A DNA stretch of 64,000 bases from Polaromonas sp. (GCA_030655515.1 JAURVI010000015.1:1-64000); one strand, 5' to 3'; shown: positions 22,195-32,656, counted from the stretch's first letter. Program-made: numbers and translations. The notes: generated from the sequence alone by a model not told the origin.

Positions 22195-22401
22195 CTACTG
22201 CAACCGGGCATCGCCATAAATCGGGTCATCCGGTGGCGTATCGGCCGGCATGCGGAAATTCTCGCTGGCCCACGCGCCCAGATCGACATTTTTGCAGCGT
22301 TCACTGCAAAAGGGACGGAAGCGGTTGCCAGGCGCGTAAACACTGGGCCCGCCGCAGGTGGGGCACACCACCATTTTGGGTTTTGACTGATCTGGATTCA
22401 T
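22195..22401 (-). CDS. yacG: DNA gyrase inhibitor YacG
   Basis: Small zinc protein of 68 residues that in E. coli binds GyrB and blocks DNA binding. The zinc site is formed by CPTCGG (about 13-18) and FCSERCKNVDLGAWA (about 31-45). It is last in pilBCD-coaE-zapD-yacG, a widely conserved order, 14 bases after zapD. Confidence 0.93.
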   Translation of the reverse strand: MNPDQSKPKMVVCPTCGGPSVYAPGNRFRPFCSERCKNVDLGAWASENFRMPADTPPDDPIYGDARLQ

Positions 22402-22415
22402 CGTCGAAGGGGCGA

Positions 22416-23171
22416 TCAGGAACAGAGCGTCAATTCAAAAGCGGCGTCATCCGTGGAAGAATGCAGCCGATCATCACGTTCATGCCTCATCAAGCGAACA
22501 GAAACGATCAGGCGATTCCCGCTGATTTCCGGAATCAGTCCCAGGGCCGGATCAATCAGCAGGCGCAACAGATGAAAAGTACGCCCTTGCGGCAGGGTTT
22601 GCTGGTACTGCCCGCCAGTCGCCACAACCTTTTGCGGTGAGCCGGAGTCGCGCAGTAATTTCAGCAGCATGCGAATCGACTCGGCCAGCGGCACCAGGGT
22701 AGCGGTCCAGCGTTGCAAATCGTTTTGGCGCGTGGCCGCGTCAAAGTGCTGCCAGGCGAAATAAGCCGGCAAATCGAATTCGCAGGTTCCCCCGGGAATG
22801 CCGACGCGGCTGCGAATGCTCATCAGCCAATCGTTCTCCGTCAGGGACTGGCCCGCCTTGCCGGGCAGGCTGTTCAGGGCCGAGAAGCACTCGTCGAGCT
22901 GCCCCGTCACCTCGTCGAGCACCGCTTCGGAAATCGCCGGGTTGCCGCGGTAGCCATTGAGCGCGTGTTTTTGCCTGTCGAGGTCCTTGAGCACATCGGT
23001 TTTCAGGTCGGCACGGGCCGCCACATCCATGATTTCAAAAATGGTCGTGATGGCGTAGTGGTGGTCGGTCGGGTGCTCCCGCACGGCCAGATCGCCCAGA
23101 CGGTGAAACAGATGCTCAAGTCGCAAATAGGTACGTATGCGCTCGTTGAAGGGATACTCGTAAAGAATCAC
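22416..23171 (-). CDS. zapD: Cell division protein ZapD
   Basis: FtsZ-binding protein that bundles FtsZ filaments at midcell. It is 251 residues, with the family start ILYEYPFNERIRTYLRLEHLF and the later CEFDLPAYFAWQ segment. It lies between coaE and yacG, its usual place. Mostly helical N-terminal half, beta-rich C-terminal half. Confidence 0.95.
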   Translation of the reverse strand: MILYEYPFNERIRTYLRLEHLFHRLGDLAVREHPTDHHYAITTIFEIMDVAARADLKTDVLKDLDRQKHALNGYRGNPAISEAVLDEVTGQLDECFSALNSLPGKAGQSLTENDWLMSIRSRVGIPGGTCEFDLPAYFAWQHFDAATRQNDLQRWTATLVPLAESIRMLLKLLRDSGSPQKVVATGGQYQQTLPQGRTFHLLRLLIDPALGLIPEISGNRLIVSVRLMRHERDDRLHSSTDDAAFELTLCS

Positions 23172-23207
23172 TGCGGTATCTTTGTCGGCTGGTTGTTTGT
23201 TGGCGCA

Positions 23208-23807
23208 TCATAGCCCGAAGCGCTGCGCCAGTTGCCGCACCATCACGGCCAGAGCAGCCAGCGACAGGGGCGCGTCGTTGTAAATACAGACATCGGCGGC
23301 CGCCAGCCGCTGGGCGCGGCTGGCCTGTCCGGCCATGACGCGCTCCACCACTTCGCGCGCCCAGCCGTTGCGCACCATCACGCGGCTGACCTGTGTCGTC
23401 TCGTTGCAGTCCACCACCAGCACCCGGTCCACCTGCTGCCGCCAGCGGCCCGACTCCACCAGCAGGGGCACGTCGAACACAATGCAGGCGCTGCCCGCCT
23501 GCGCGGCCTGCCGGGCCGTCTCTTCTCCGACCAAAGGATGGACAATGGCTTCCAGTTGCTTTTTGGCCTGCTCATCGCTAAAGACGAGTTGACGCATCCT
23601 GTCGCGGTTCAGTGCGCCTTCGGGTGTGATGAAAAGGGCGCCAAACTGTTTCGCAATCAGGTCGATGGCGGCGCCGCCCGGTGCGGTGACCTGGCGTGCA
23701 ATGGCATCAGAATCAATCACCGCAGCGCCACAGTCAGCCAGCATTTTGGCAACGGTGCTTTTCCCACTGCCGATACCGCCCGTCAATCCCACGCGCAGCG
23801 TCCGCAT
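23208..23807 (-). CDS. coaE: Dephospho-CoA kinase
   Basis: Last step of coenzyme A synthesis: ATP-dependent phosphorylation of the 3'-OH of dephospho-CoA. It is 199 residues with a P-loop GLTGGIGSGKSTVAK (about 8-22), the DSDAIARQV lid/CoA region and FDVPLLVESGRW near residue 105. It lies 4 bases downstream of pilD, as in most proteobacteria with this cluster. Confidence 0.96.
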   Translation of the reverse strand: MRTLRVGLTGGIGSGKSTVAKMLADCGAAVIDSDAIARQVTAPGGAAIDLIAKQFGALFITPEGALNRDRMRQLVFSDEQAKKQLEAIVHPLVGEETARQAAQAGSACIVFDVPLLVESGRWRQQVDRVLVVDCNETTQVSRVMVRNGWAREVVERVMAGQASRAQRLAAADVCIYNDAPLSLAALAVMVRQLAQRFGL

Positions 23808-23811
23808 ACCC

Positions 23812-24675
23812 TTACAGACCCATAAAGCGCAGGATCGACTGGGGACCGAACAGCATCGCTGTCAACCCCGCACCTGCCAGAAAGGGGCCGAAGGGCACGT
23901 AACCCCCTTCACGCAAGCCGCTGGACAACTTCATGGCGATACCCACCACGGCGCCAATCACCGACGCCATCAGGATCATTGGGACCAGAGCCGACCAGCC
24001 GAACCAGGCGCCCAAGACGGCAAAGAGCTTGAAGTCCCCATAGCCCATGCCCTCTTTACCGGTCGCCAGCTTAAAGGCCCAGTACACCAGCCACAGCGAC
24101 AGGTAGCCCGCCACTGCGCCCCACAAGGCCTGGTTCAGTTGAACCCCGGGGTTCCAGCCCAGCGCCGCGATGATCAGACCGGCCCAAAGCAGCGGCAGCG
24201 TGATGTCGTCCGGCAGCAGGGTGGTGTCCCAGTCAATCAGCGCGAGCGCCAGCAGAGCCGCCGCAAAGCCACTCCAGGCCAGCCCGGTGGCCGTCAAGCC
24301 CCAGCGCCAGGCGCAGAAGAAAAACAAGGCCCCGGTCGCAATCTCCACCAGCGGATAACGCAATCCGAATCTTGTACCGCAAACCGAGCATTGTCCCTTC
24401 AAAAAAAGGTAACTCAGGATGGGAATGTTTTCATACCAACGAATGACGTGCCCGCAGTTCGAGCAGCGGGACCGGGGCACCAGCAAATTGAATTTTTCAA
24501 CGCTCTCGGGTGTTTTTCCCGCAATCTCGGCACATTCCAGCGCCCACTGCCGCTCCATCATTTTCGGTAAGCGATAGATGACGACATTCAAAAAACTGCC
24601 AATCAGCAGGCCCAGGATGCCGGCCAACGCGGCACTGAACTCGGGAGGCAAACCGAGTGCCAGCCCGGACATCAA
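23812..24675 (-). CDS. pilD: Type IV prepilin peptidase / N-methyltransferase
   Basis: Inner-membrane aspartic protease that cleaves and N-methylates prepilins. It is 287 residues. The cytoplasmic zinc-binding domain has the cysteine pairs CSNCGH and CSVCG (about 70-100). The catalytic aspartates lie in LIDWDTTLLPDD (about 148-159) and GMGYGDFKL (about 212-220). About eight membrane helices. It overlaps the pilC stop by 4 bases, so the two are coupled. Confidence 0.96.
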   Translation of the reverse strand: MMSGLALGLPPEFSAALAGILGLLIGSFLNVVIYRLPKMMERQWALECAEIAGKTPESVEKFNLLVPRSRCSNCGHVIRWYENIPILSYLFLKGQCSVCGTRFGLRYPLVEIATGALFFFCAWRWGLTATGLAWSGFAAALLALALIDWDTTLLPDDITLPLLWAGLIIAALGWNPGVQLNQALWGAVAGYLSLWLVYWAFKLATGKEGMGYGDFKLFAVLGAWFGWSALVPMILMASVIGAVVGIAMKLSSGLREGGYVPFGPFLAGAGLTAMLFGPQSILRFMGL

Positions 24676-25889
24676 ACGACTTGACCCAGCTTGAAGATCG
24701 GCAGGTACATGGAGACCACGATACCGCCGATCAAACTACCGAGAAAAACAATGATGATGGGTTCCATCAAACTGGACAGGCCGGCGACCATTTCGTCAAC
24801 CTCCGCCTCATAAAAGTCCGCCGCTTTTCCGAGCATGTGATCCACCGAGCCCGATTCTTCGCCGATCGCGCACATCTGCAGCACCATGGTCGGAAACAGG
24901 TTGGCATTGCCCATGGCCGCCGTCAGGCTGGTGCCGGTCGAGACTTCCTGCTGGATTTTTTCGGTGGCCACCTCATACACCGAGTTGCCGGAAGCACCGC
25001 CCACGGAATCTAGCGCCTCAACCAGCGGCACACCGGCTGCAAACATGGTGGACAGGGTACGCGTCCAGCGCGCGATGCATGATTTCTCGATCAACGCACC
25101 AAACACAGGCACCTTGAGCAGTAGCCGGTCCATGAAACGCTGCATTTTTTCATTGCGCTTCCAGGCCTGCATGAAAAAATACAGTCCACCGCCAATCCCC
25201 CCGAAAATCAGCCACCAGTACGCAACAAAAAACTCGCTGATGGCAATCACAATCAAGGTAGGTGCCGGCAAATCCGCCCCGAATGACGAAAAGACCGTCT
25301 TGAAAGAGGGAATCACAAAAATCATGATCACCGCGACCACCACAAAAGCCACGACCACGACTGAAGCCGGGTACATCAGCGCTGACTTGATTTTGGACTT
25401 GATGGCCTCGGTTTTTTCCATATACACCGCGAGGCGATCCAGCAGTTGCTCCAAAATGCCGGCCGCCTCGCCCGCCTCGACCAGGTTGCAATACAGCGCA
25501 TTGAAGTACAAGGGGTATTTGCGGAACGCCGCGCTCAAGGATGTTCCGGTTTCCACATCGGTGCGGACATCGTTGAGCAGCTTGGTGACGCTGGCATTGG
25601 GGTTGCCGCGCCCGACAATGTCAAAAGCCTGCAAAAGCGGAACGCCGGCTTTCATCATGGTGGCCAACTGCCGCGTGAAAATGGCGATGTCCTTGGGCTT
25701 GATGGACTTGCCGGAGCGCATGCTGCGCTTTTTGATCTTGGTCGGGAGCACCCCCTGCCGGCGCAGGGAGGCCTTGACCTGATTCTCGCCAACGGCCCGG
25801 GTTTCGCCCCGCACCTGCTTGCCATTGCGGTCCTTGCCTTCCCACTCGAAGACAAATTCCTTGACGTCTCGGGATGTTGCAGTTGCCAT
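24672..25889 (-). CDS. pilC: Type IV pilus inner-membrane platform protein
   Basis: Polytopic platform that couples the PilB ATPase to pilin assembly. It is 405 residues from MATATSRDVKEFVFEWEGKD; an 18-residue upstream extension is rejected. Two T2SSF domains are seen: FTRQLATMMKAGVPLLQAF (about 70-88) and its second copy WTRTLSTMFAAGVPLVEAL (about 272-290). Three membrane helices. It lies 93 bases after pilB. Confidence 0.95.
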   Translation of the reverse strand: MATATSRDVKEFVFEWEGKDRNGKQVRGETRAVGENQVKASLRRQGVLPTKIKKRSMRSGKSIKPKDIAIFTRQLATMMKAGVPLLQAFDIVGRGNPNASVTKLLNDVRTDVETGTSLSAAFRKYPLYFNALYCNLVEAGEAAGILEQLLDRLAVYMEKTEAIKSKIKSALMYPASVVVVAFVVVAVIMIFVIPSFKTVFSSFGADLPAPTLIVIAISEFFVAYWWLIFGGIGGGLYFFMQAWKRNEKMQRFMDRLLLKVPVFGALIEKSCIARWTRTLSTMFAAGVPLVEALDSVGGASGNSVYEVATEKIQQEVSTGTSLTAAMGNANLFPTMVLQMCAIGEESGSVDHMLGKAADFYEAEVDEMVAGLSSLMEPIIIVFLGSLIGGIVVSMYLPIFKLGQVV

Positions 25890-25982
25890 GTTGCCTTCTC
25901 GCCTTCTTGCTAATGCGAACTTGATGGTTCGGATTGGAAACATTCAGTGACGCCATGGCGCAGGCTTGTCACCGGTAGCCGC

Positions 25983-27719
25983 TTAAACATTGGTACAACC
26001 CAGGACTTCTTCCAGCGAAGTCATGCCGATCTTGACTTTTTGCAAACCCGCGCCGCGCAAGCTTTTGACGCCTTCGCGTTCTGCCTGCTCGGCAATTTCC
26101 AGGGCGCTGCCGTCACGCAGGATGATTCTCTGAATTTCGTCCGTGATGGGCATGACCTGGTAAACACCGACCCGGCCTTTATAACCGTTGTTGCACATGG
26201 CGCACCCCACCGGGCGATACGGCGTCCAGGAGCCATCGACATCTTCTTCCTTGAACCCGGCGTCCAGCAAAGTTTCACGCGGGATATCCGCCGGCGCTTT
26301 GCAATGGGGGCACAAGCGTCGCGCCAGGCGTTGGGCAGTGATCAGAATCACACTCGACGCGATGTTAAAGGGCGCGATACCCATGTTGCGCAGGCGCGTC
26401 AGGGTGGCAGGCGCGTCATTGGTATGCAGGGTAGACAGCACCAGGTGGCCGGTTTGCGCGGCCTTGATGGAAATTTCCGCCGTTTCCAGGTCGCGGATCT
26501 CGCCCACCATGATGATGTCCGGGTCCTGGCGCAGAAACGCTTTCAGCGCCACGGAAAAGTTCAGTCCGGCCTTCTCGTTCATGCTGACCTGATTCACGCC
26601 AGGCAAATTGATCTCGGCCGGGTCTTCAGCCGTGGCGATGTTCACGCCCGGCTTGTTCAGGATGTTCAGGCAGGTGTAGAGCGAGACGGTTTTTCCGGAG
26701 CCGGTGGGACCCGTTACCAGCACCATGCCGTAAGGACGCTGCACGGCAGTGAGCAGACGCTCTTTTTCTATCGGCTCGTAACCGAGCGCATCAATGCCCA
26801 GTTTCGCGCTGCTGGGATCAAGAATACGAATGACGACCTTTTCGCCGAACATCGTGGGCAAGGTGCTGACCCGAAAATCGATCACACGATCAGGCCCGAT
26901 CTTCAGCTTCATTTTCCCGTCTTGCGGAACCCGCTTTTCCGAGATGTCCATTTTCGAGATGACTTTGATGCGCGAGGCCAGTTTTTCCTTGATGGCAACA
27001 GGTGGTGATGCAATCTCTCGCAACTCGCCGTCGATGCGAAAGCGCACCCGGTAGGTATGTTCAAAGGGCTCGAAATGCAGATCCGATGCCCGCATATTGA
27101 AAGCATCCAGCAGCATTTTGTGCAGGAATTTGACGACCGGTGCGTCGTCGACTTCTGCAACGCCGGTGTCGTTGCTGTCGGCACTGGCCGCCTCTGCGCT
27201 GTCCTCGTCGAATTCGAAATCATCGCCGATGATGCTTTCCATCGCTTCGGAGGCCGTGGTGGTCGATGTTTCCACCAGTTTGGACAACTTGTCGTATTCC
27301 GCAATCACCCAGTCCACGCCCATTTGCGTGGAAAACTTGATTTTCTCCGCCGCCTCCTGGTCTGAGGGGTCCGCGGTGGCAACCATCAGGCGATTGCTGC
27401 GCTTGCTCAATACGACAATGCGGTAGGCTTGGCAGATTTTGGTGTCGAGCAAGCCCTTGGGCAGGCGCTGTGTATCTATCGCATCCAGATCGAGGAGCGG
27501 GGCCGCGAACGCGGAAGACATGGTGTGCGCCAGGTCAGAGGCAGACACTGCGCCGGAACCGGTCAATTCGGCGATAAAACTGGTGCGCCCGCTTTGGGCC
27601 TTGCGGAAGATGTCTTCCGCGGCTTTCTGCCCGAGCTTGCCGGCAACCACCAAAGCCCTGCCCAAGCCGGGCAGGGCCAGTGAAGCGGGCGCACTAGTCA
27701 CGGTATCGACAACTGCCAT
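25983..27719 (-). CDS. pilB: Type IV pilus assembly ATPase
   Basis: Hexameric ATPase that drives pilus extension. It is 578 residues: an N-terminal MshEN-like domain, then Walker A GPTGSGKTVSLYT (about 335-347), Asp box and Walker B GEIRDLETAEI, and a four-cysteine zinc site (CPHC then CAMC, about 475-510). It is first of pilB-pilC-pilD. No pilin gene is nearby. Confidence 0.96.
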   Translation of the reverse strand: MAVVDTVTSAPASLALPGLGRALVVAGKLGQKAAEDIFRKAQSGRTSFIAELTGSGAVSASDLAHTMSSAFAAPLLDLDAIDTQRLPKGLLDTKICQAYRIVVLSKRSNRLMVATADPSDQEAAEKIKFSTQMGVDWVIAEYDKLSKLVETSTTTASEAMESIIGDDFEFDEDSAEAASADSNDTGVAEVDDAPVVKFLHKMLLDAFNMRASDLHFEPFEHTYRVRFRIDGELREIASPPVAIKEKLASRIKVISKMDISEKRVPQDGKMKLKIGPDRVIDFRVSTLPTMFGEKVVIRILDPSSAKLGIDALGYEPIEKERLLTAVQRPYGMVLVTGPTGSGKTVSLYTCLNILNKPGVNIATAEDPAEINLPGVNQVSMNEKAGLNFSVALKAFLRQDPDIIMVGEIRDLETAEISIKAAQTGHLVLSTLHTNDAPATLTRLRNMGIAPFNIASSVILITAQRLARRLCPHCKAPADIPRETLLDAGFKEEDVDGSWTPYRPVGCAMCNNGYKGRVGVYQVMPITDEIQRIILRDGSALEIAEQAEREGVKSLRGAGLQKVKIGMTSLEEVLGCTNV

Positions 27720-27877
27720 GGTTTTACGAATCTATCCCGAATTGACAAAATTGACATCATCGCCGATAGCTCGGGCGGTGTAAATCGAAAAGCATTCTGG
27801 CCGGGCTCAGTGTTGGAACCAAGGCAAAAGACTCAAGGGACAGACGCGACAGGACGGGGCGTGAATGGGCCGGAAGT

Positions 27878-27954
27878 TGGTCGGGGTGAGAGGATTCGAA
27901 CCTCCGGCCTCTACGTCCCGAACGTAGCGCTCTACCAGGCTAAGCTACACCCCG
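27878..27954 (-). tRNA. tRNA-Pro (CGG)
   Basis: A 77-base cloverleaf on the minus strand beginning CGGGGTGTAGC and ending CCCCGACCA. The anticodon stem CTACG/CGTAG closes a TTCGGGA loop, giving anticodon CGG, which reads CCG. The T-loop GGTTCGAATCC and the encoded CCA are clear. It lies between ispB and pilB. Confidence 0.97.
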
Positions 27955-27973
27955 CAAAGTGCTGAGTCGGACG

Positions 27974-28957
27974 TCATGAACGGCGCTGCAGCAATTGCGA
28001 CGCCAATTGTAGCAAGGCCTCACTGTAGGGGTTGTGCCCGAGCACCGCCAAAGCCCGGATCGCTCGCTGCGCCTCCGCTGCGGCTGCATCGCGGGTCGCC
28101 TGCAAGGCGCCGGTTTGCCTGACGATGGCCACAATCTGGGCCAACTGCTCAGTCCCGCCGGTCTCTATGGCCTGGCGAATGGTGTTCTGTTCAGAGGCCG
28201 TGCCGCGCTGCATGGCGATGATCAGCGGTAGCGTGGCCTTGCCTTCACGCAGGTCGTCCCCGAGGTTTTTGCCCATTTCTGCGGCGTCGCCGTCATAGTC
28301 CAGCACATCGTCAATCACCTGGAACGCCGTTCCCATGGCCTGCCCGTAATCGGCGCAAGCGCGTTCGATAACGGCAGGGGCCTGCGCCAGCAACGCCGCC
28401 AGACGGGCGCTCGCTTCAAACAGCTTGGCGGTTTTGGACCGGATCACACGCAAATAAGCCTCTTCCGACAAACTGGCGTCATGCATGTTCATCAACTGCA
28501 AGACCTCGCCTTCGGCAATGATGTTGGTGGCCTCGGCCAGGGTTTGCATGATTCGCATATCACCGGCATCGACCATCATCTGGAAGGCCCGGGAATACAG
28601 AAAATCGCCCACCAGGACGCTGGCCGGGTTGCCGAAAGCCGCATTCGCGGTCGCCCGGCCGCGGCGCAAGGCGGACTCATCGACCACATCGTCATGCAGC
28701 AAAGTGGCCGTGTGTATGAATTCCACCACGGCCGCCAGATTGAAGCGCTGATCACCCTGGTAGCCCAGAGCGCCACACATCAGCAGCAAGAGTGCGGGGC
28801 GCAAACGTTTGCCGCCAGCGGCGACAATGTACTGGGACACTTGGCTGACCAGTAACACGTCGGAGCTCAGGCGGCGTTCGATCACCGCGTCCATGGCGCG
28901 CATGTCGCCGGCAATCAGGGCCAGCGCGGCGGCCGTGCTAGAAGAATTTACAGTCAA
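27974..28957 (-). CDS. ispB: Octaprenyl diphosphate synthase
   Basis: Makes the polyprenyl tail of ubiquinone from FPP and IPP. It is 327 residues with the first aspartate-rich motif LLHDDVVDES (about 87-96), the second FQVIDDVLDYDGD (about 210-222), and KRLRPALLLLMCGA near residue 50. It is divergent from rplU, a common arrangement. The exact chain length made cannot be read from sequence. Confidence 0.94.
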   Translation of the reverse strand: MTVNSSSTAAALALIAGDMRAMDAVIERRLSSDVLLVSQVSQYIVAAGGKRLRPALLLLMCGALGYQGDQRFNLAAVVEFIHTATLLHDDVVDESALRRGRATANAAFGNPASVLVGDFLYSRAFQMMVDAGDMRIMQTLAEATNIIAEGEVLQLMNMHDASLSEEAYLRVIRSKTAKLFEASARLAALLAQAPAVIERACADYGQAMGTAFQVIDDVLDYDGDAAEMGKNLGDDLREGKATLPLIIAMQRGTASEQNTIRQAIETGGTEQLAQIVAIVRQTGALQATRDAAAAEAQRAIRALAVLGHNPYSEALLQLASQLLQRRS

Positions 28958-29058
28958 GACGATCCAGACAAGAGATTTTGAAGATTATAGAAAGCCAATA
29001 CCCGCCGCAGGACGGCAAACCCTGCGAATTCGACCCCCCAAGGCGTTTATTCGCCTCG

Positions 29059-29067
29059 TGCTAGAAT
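29059..29067 (+). promoter_or_regulatory. rplU: Extended -10 promoter of rplU-rpmA
   Basis: TGCTAGAAT (29059-29067) is an extended -10 element (TGn plus TAGAAT) 50 bases upstream of the rplU ATG. A good -35 hexamer is not seen, which fits an extended -10 promoter. Prediction by eye only. Confidence 0.5.
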
Positions 29068-29117
29068 GAAAGGCTCTGCGGAAATCCGTCCGCAAAACTC
29101 AATATACGAGGTCTTAC

Positions 29118-29429
29118 ATGTACGCGGTCATAAAAACCGGTGGCAAACAATACAAAGTTGCTTCCGGTGAAAAAATTAAAGTAGAACAGATTGCTGCGGA
29201 CGTAGGCCAAGAGATCGTTATCGACCAGGTATTGGCTGTCGGAACCGGCAGCACGATCACGGTTGGTACGCCCTTGGTGTCCGGCGCTACTGTTACAGTC
29301 ACGGTGGTGGCTCACGGCAGGCACGACAAAGTGCGCATTTTCAAAATGCGCCGTCGCAAGCACTATCAGAAACGCCAGGGACACCGGCAGAACTTCACTG
29401 AATTGCAAATCGGCGCCATCGTCGGTTAA
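29118..29429 (+). CDS. rplU: 50S ribosomal protein L21
   Basis: Large-subunit protein binding 23S rRNA with L20. It is 103 residues, starting [20 protein letters not shown], and carries the signature [19 protein letters not shown] (about 76-94). It is first of rplU-rpmA-obgE, 27 bases before rpmA. Confidence 0.98.
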   Translation: MYAVIKTGGKQYKVASGEKIKVEQIAADVGQEIVIDQVLAVGTGSTITVGTPLVSGATVTVTVVAHGRHDKVRIFKMRRRKHYQKRQGHRQNFTELQIGAIVG

Positions 29430-29456
29430 GCAAGGAAGTACCAGGAGTAACGAAAA

Positions 29457-29714
29457 ATGGCACAGAAAAAAGGCGGCGGCTCTACGCGAAACGGGCGCGA
29501 TTCGCAGCCCAAGATGTTGGGTGTCAAGAAGTTTGGCGGCGAAGTGATCAACGCAGGCAGCATCATTGTGCGTCAGCGCGGCACCAAGTTCCATCCGGGC
29601 ACCAATGTCGGCATTGGCAAGGACCACACTTTGTTTGCGCTGGTCGATGGCCAGGTTTCATTTGCGATCAAGGGCTCTTTGAACAAGCACACCGTCAGTG
29701 TGACTCCGGCGTAA
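29457..29714 (+). CDS. rpmA: 50S ribosomal protein L27
   Basis: Large-subunit protein whose N-terminus reaches the peptidyl transferase centre. It is 85 residues, starting [19 protein letters not shown], with the [19 protein letters not shown] signature (about 34-52). GGAGTAACGAAA precedes the ATG. A terminator follows it. Confidence 0.98.
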   Translation: MAQKKGGGSTRNGRDSQPKMLGVKKFGGEVINAGSIIVRQRGTKFHPGTNVGIGKDHTLFALVDGQVSFAIKGSLNKHTVSVTPA

Positions 29715-29736
29715 GCCGATCACTTCGATGGCATCG

Positions 29737-29767
29737 AAGCCCCGCTTGGTCGGGGCTTTGTTGTTTT
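29737..29767 (+). terminator. Rho-independent terminator after rpmA
   Basis: AAGCCCCG (29737-29744) pairs with CGGGGCTT (29751-29758) around a six-base loop and is followed by TGTTGTTTT. It lies 22 bases after the rpmA stop and 47 bases before obgE, so obgE depends on readthrough or its own promoter. Confidence 0.75.
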
Positions 29768-29813
29768 AGCCCCGCTTATTTGCGAACCACTCCCAGGATT
29801 CACCTTTAAACCC

Positions 29814-30899
29814 ATGAAATTCGTTGACGAAGCCTATATCGACATCGCCGCAGGCGATGGCGGGAGTGGCTGCGTCTCGTTCCGTCACGAAAAATACAAG
29901 GAATTCGGCGGCCCGAACGGTGGTGACGGCGGGCGCGGCGGCCATGTCTACGCGCTGGCCGACATCAACCTCAACACCCTGGTGGATTTCCGCTTTGCGC
30001 GCCGCCACCACGCCAGAAATGGCGAGCACGGCAAAGGTTCGGACATGTTCGGCGCCAAAGGCGACGACATCATTCTGAAAATGCCGGTGGGCACCATCTT
30101 GAGCGATGCTGAAACCGGTGAAGTCCTGTATGAACTTCTGGTGCCGGGCGAGCAAGTCCTGATCGGCAAGGGCGGCGACGGCGGTTTTGGCAATTTGCGT
30201 TTCAAAAGCGCCACCAACCGGGCACCCCGCAGCAAAACGCCAGGCTGGCCGGGCGAGCACAAAAGTCTCAAACTGGAACTCAAGGTGCTGGCTGATGTCG
30301 GCCTGCTGGGCATGCCCAATGCCGGCAAATCAACCTTTATCACGGCGGTCTCGAACGCCCGCCCCCGAATCGCCGACTACCCGTTCACGACCCTGCACCC
30401 CAACCTCGGTGTCGTGCGTGTGGCGCCGGAACAAAGCTTTGTGGTGGCCGATCTGCCCGGCCTGATCGAGGGCGCGTCGGAAGGCGCCGGGCTTGGGCAC
30501 CTGTTCCTGCGCCACCTGCAGCGTACCCGCCTGCTGCTGCATATTGTCGACATCGCGCCTTTTGACGCAGGGGTGGACCCGGTCGCCCAGGCCCAGGCCA
30601 TTGTCGGCGAGCTGAAAAAATACGATGAAGCACTGTATGAAAAGCCGCGTTGGCTGGTCTTGAACAAGCTGGACATGGTCGACAGCAAGGACCGCGCGGC
30701 ACGGGTCAAGGACTTTGTCAAACGCCTCAAGTTCAAAGGCCCGGTGTTCGAAATCTCGGCCCTCACCCGCGAAGGGTGCGAGCCTTTGGTCAAGGCGATT
30801 TACCAGCACGTCAAATCGGTGCAAAAAAGCGAGCAGGAGCCGGAAGAAATTGACCCGCGGTTTGCAGAGCCGCTGCCCGAGCCGCCAGCACCCGGATGA
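29814..30899 (+). CDS. obgE: GTPase Obg
   Basis: Ribosome-associated GTPase for 50S maturation and stress control. It is 361 residues. The glycine-rich Obg fold (about 1-158) begins [19 protein letters not shown]. The G domain has [11 protein letters not shown] (about 166-176), switch segment [30 protein letters not shown] and the NKLD motif near residue 284. The C-terminal tail is short and Pro/Glu-rich. Confidence 0.97.
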   Translation: MKFVDEAYIDIAAGDGGSGCVSFRHEKYKEFGGPNGGDGGRGGHVYALADINLNTLVDFRFARRHHARNGEHGKGSDMFGAKGDDIILKMPVGTILSDAETGEVLYELLVPGEQVLIGKGGDGGFGNLRFKSATNRAPRSKTPGWPGEHKSLKLELKVLADVGLLGMPNAGKSTFITAVSNARPRIADYPFTTLHPNLGVVRVAPEQSFVVADLPGLIEGASEGAGLGHLFLRHLQRTRLLLHIVDIAPFDAGVDPVAQAQAIVGELKKYDEALYEKPRWLVLNKLDMVDSKDRAARVKDFVKRLKFKGPVFEISALTREGCEPLVKAIYQHVKSVQKSEQEPEEIDPRFAEPLPEPPAPG

Positions 30900-30982
30900 A
30901 AAGGCGGTAATCGTTTTTTTACCCTACAAACAATAGCTGCCTGCGTCAACCCACAAAGGACAAGTTCTAAAATTACCTGAAC

Positions 30983-32140
30983 ATGCAACAACCCCCAGGT
31001 TCCCAGGTTCTTCTCAACGCCAAGCGCATTGTGGTCAAGGTCGGCTCCAGCCTGGTCACCGACGAAGGCCGGGGGCTGGATGCCCAGGCCATTGGGCAGT
31101 GGTGCCAGCAACTGGCGCTGCTGGTCCAAAGCGGGCGCGAGGTCATCATGGTCAGCAGCGGCGCGATCGCCGAGGGCATGAAACGGCTGGGGTGGACCAC
31201 CCGGCCCAAGGCCATCCATGAGCTGCAGGCCGCCGCCGCCGTCGGGCAGATGGGCCTGGCTCAGGTGTATGAAAGCGAGCTGCGCAAAAACGGCGTCGGC
31301 AGCGCCCAGGTGCTGCTGACCCATGCCGACCTGGCCGACCGCGAACGGTATCTCAATGCACGCTCCACCCTGCTGACCTTGCTGCAGCTCGGCGTGGTGC
31401 CGGTGATCAATGAAAATGACACCGTGGTCAACGACGAAATCAAGTTCGGCGACAACGACACCCTGGGCGCCCTGGTCGCCAACCTGGTGGACGCGGATGC
31501 GCTGATCATCCTGACCGATCAAAAAGGCCTGTACAGCGCCGACCCGCGCAAGGACCCTGCGGCCCGTTTTGTCCATGAGGCCATCGCCGGCGCCCCTTCG
31601 CTGGAGGCCATGGCGGGCGGCACCGGTTCGAGCCTGGGCAAAGGCGGCATGATCACCAAAATCCTGGCGGCCAAGCGCGCGGCCGGTTCGGGCGCATCGA
31701 CCGTGATTGCCTGGGGGCGCGAGCCGAACGCGCTGATCCGCCTGTCACAAGGCGAGGCGATTGGCACCTTGCTGCTCGCCCAGACACCGAAAAACCAGGC
31801 CCGCAAGCAATGGATGGCAGACCATCTGCAACTGCGCGGCGCTGTCACGGTCGATGCCGGCGCCGCGGCCAAAGTCCGCGACGAAGGCAAAAGCCTGCTG
31901 CCGATCGGCATGACATCGGTTCAGGGCGAGTTTTCCCGCGGTGATGTGATTGCCATACGCGATGCCAATGGCGCCGAAGTCGCCCGGGGACTGGCCAACT
32001 ACTCAAGCGCTGAAGCCCGGCTGATCTGCCGAAAACCTTCTCAAGAATTTGAAAAGCTGCTGGGTTATACCGGAGAATCTGAAATGATTCACCGGACCAA
32101 TTTGGTGCTGCAACCTGGTACTGCAACCCCTAATTGTTGA
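30983..32140 (+). CDS. proB: Glutamate 5-kinase
   Basis: First step of proline synthesis, ATP-dependent phosphorylation of glutamate. It is 385 residues, the two-domain form. The amino-acid-kinase domain has [17 protein letters not shown] (about 15-31), [20 protein letters not shown] (about 140-159) and [17 protein letters not shown]-terminal PUA domain starts near residue 285. Feedback by proline is expected from the family. It follows obgE by 83 bases. Confidence 0.96.
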   Translation: MQQPPGSQVLLNAKRIVVKVGSSLVTDEGRGLDAQAIGQWCQQLALLVQSGREVIMVSSGAIAEGMKRLGWTTRPKAIHELQAAAAVGQMGLAQVYESELRKNGVGSAQVLLTHADLADRERYLNARSTLLTLLQLGVVPVINENDTVVNDEIKFGDNDTLGALVANLVDADALIILTDQKGLYSADPRKDPAARFVHEAIAGAPSLEAMAGGTGSSLGKGGMITKILAAKRAAGSGASTVIAWGREPNALIRLSQGEAIGTLLLAQTPKNQARKQWMADHLQLRGAVTVDAGAAAKVRDEGKSLLPIGMTSVQGEFSRGDVIAIRDANGAEVARGLANYSSAEARLICRKPSQEFEKLLGYTGESEMIHRTNLVLQPGTATPNC

Positions 32141-32152
32141 CGGACAAGTTTC

Positions 32153-32656
32153 TTACTGGCTGAACTTGCTGGCTTTGAGGCGCCGCACGATCTCGTTGAC
32201 CGACGAAGCCGGCGTCATGTTATCGCAAGCGCCGGACCGGGCAAACTGCAGCGCGTGCCTGGAGGGCAGGTTCCCGAACACGGAGCGCCACTCGGGACGG
32301 GTCACCTTGACCCATGCGCCTTCCGGGGTGTAGCGTGCATAGGTCTTGAATTCCCCGCTTGAGCAGCGCAAACCCTCGTAAAACACATTGCGCACACCGC
32401 TGGCACTGGTGGCGACCATCACGTAGCGAACGATGCCATCGTCGGCAATGCTCAAGGTGGCCGGGTCCACGCCGTACACAAGCGATGATGCGGCCGACAC
32501 CTCGAAGGTCAGCAGTTTGGCCACATCAAAAGCAGGCGGCGGCGGTATGGCGCCTTCTTTCCAGTCCATGAGTTCAGCATCGCGTTGTGCCCAGGCTGTC
32601 AGGGACAGACCCAGCAAAATTGCCAGCGCCAGAGGTTTAAATTTCATGCTCGTCAT
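32153..32656 (-). CDS. CNP1-like secreted protein
   Basis: A 167-residue exported protein of the CNP1-like family, known mostly from Neisseria and Burkholderiales; function unknown. The signal peptide [19 protein letters not shown] is followed by a mature part with the family segment [21 protein letters not shown] and a second cysteine near the C-terminus. The start overlaps the end of rppH. An alternative ATG at 32647, four codons in, has GACGAG upstream and fits a signal peptide equally well. It is convergent with proB. Confidence 0.82.
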   Translation of the reverse strand: MTSMKFKPLALAILLGLSLTAWAQRDAELMDWKEGAIPPPPAFDVAKLLTFEVSAASSLVYGVDPATLSIADDGIVRYVMVATSASGVRNVFYEGLRCSSGEFKTYARYTPEGAWVKVTRPEWRSVFGNLPSRHALQFARSGACDNMTPASSVNEIVRRLKASKFSQ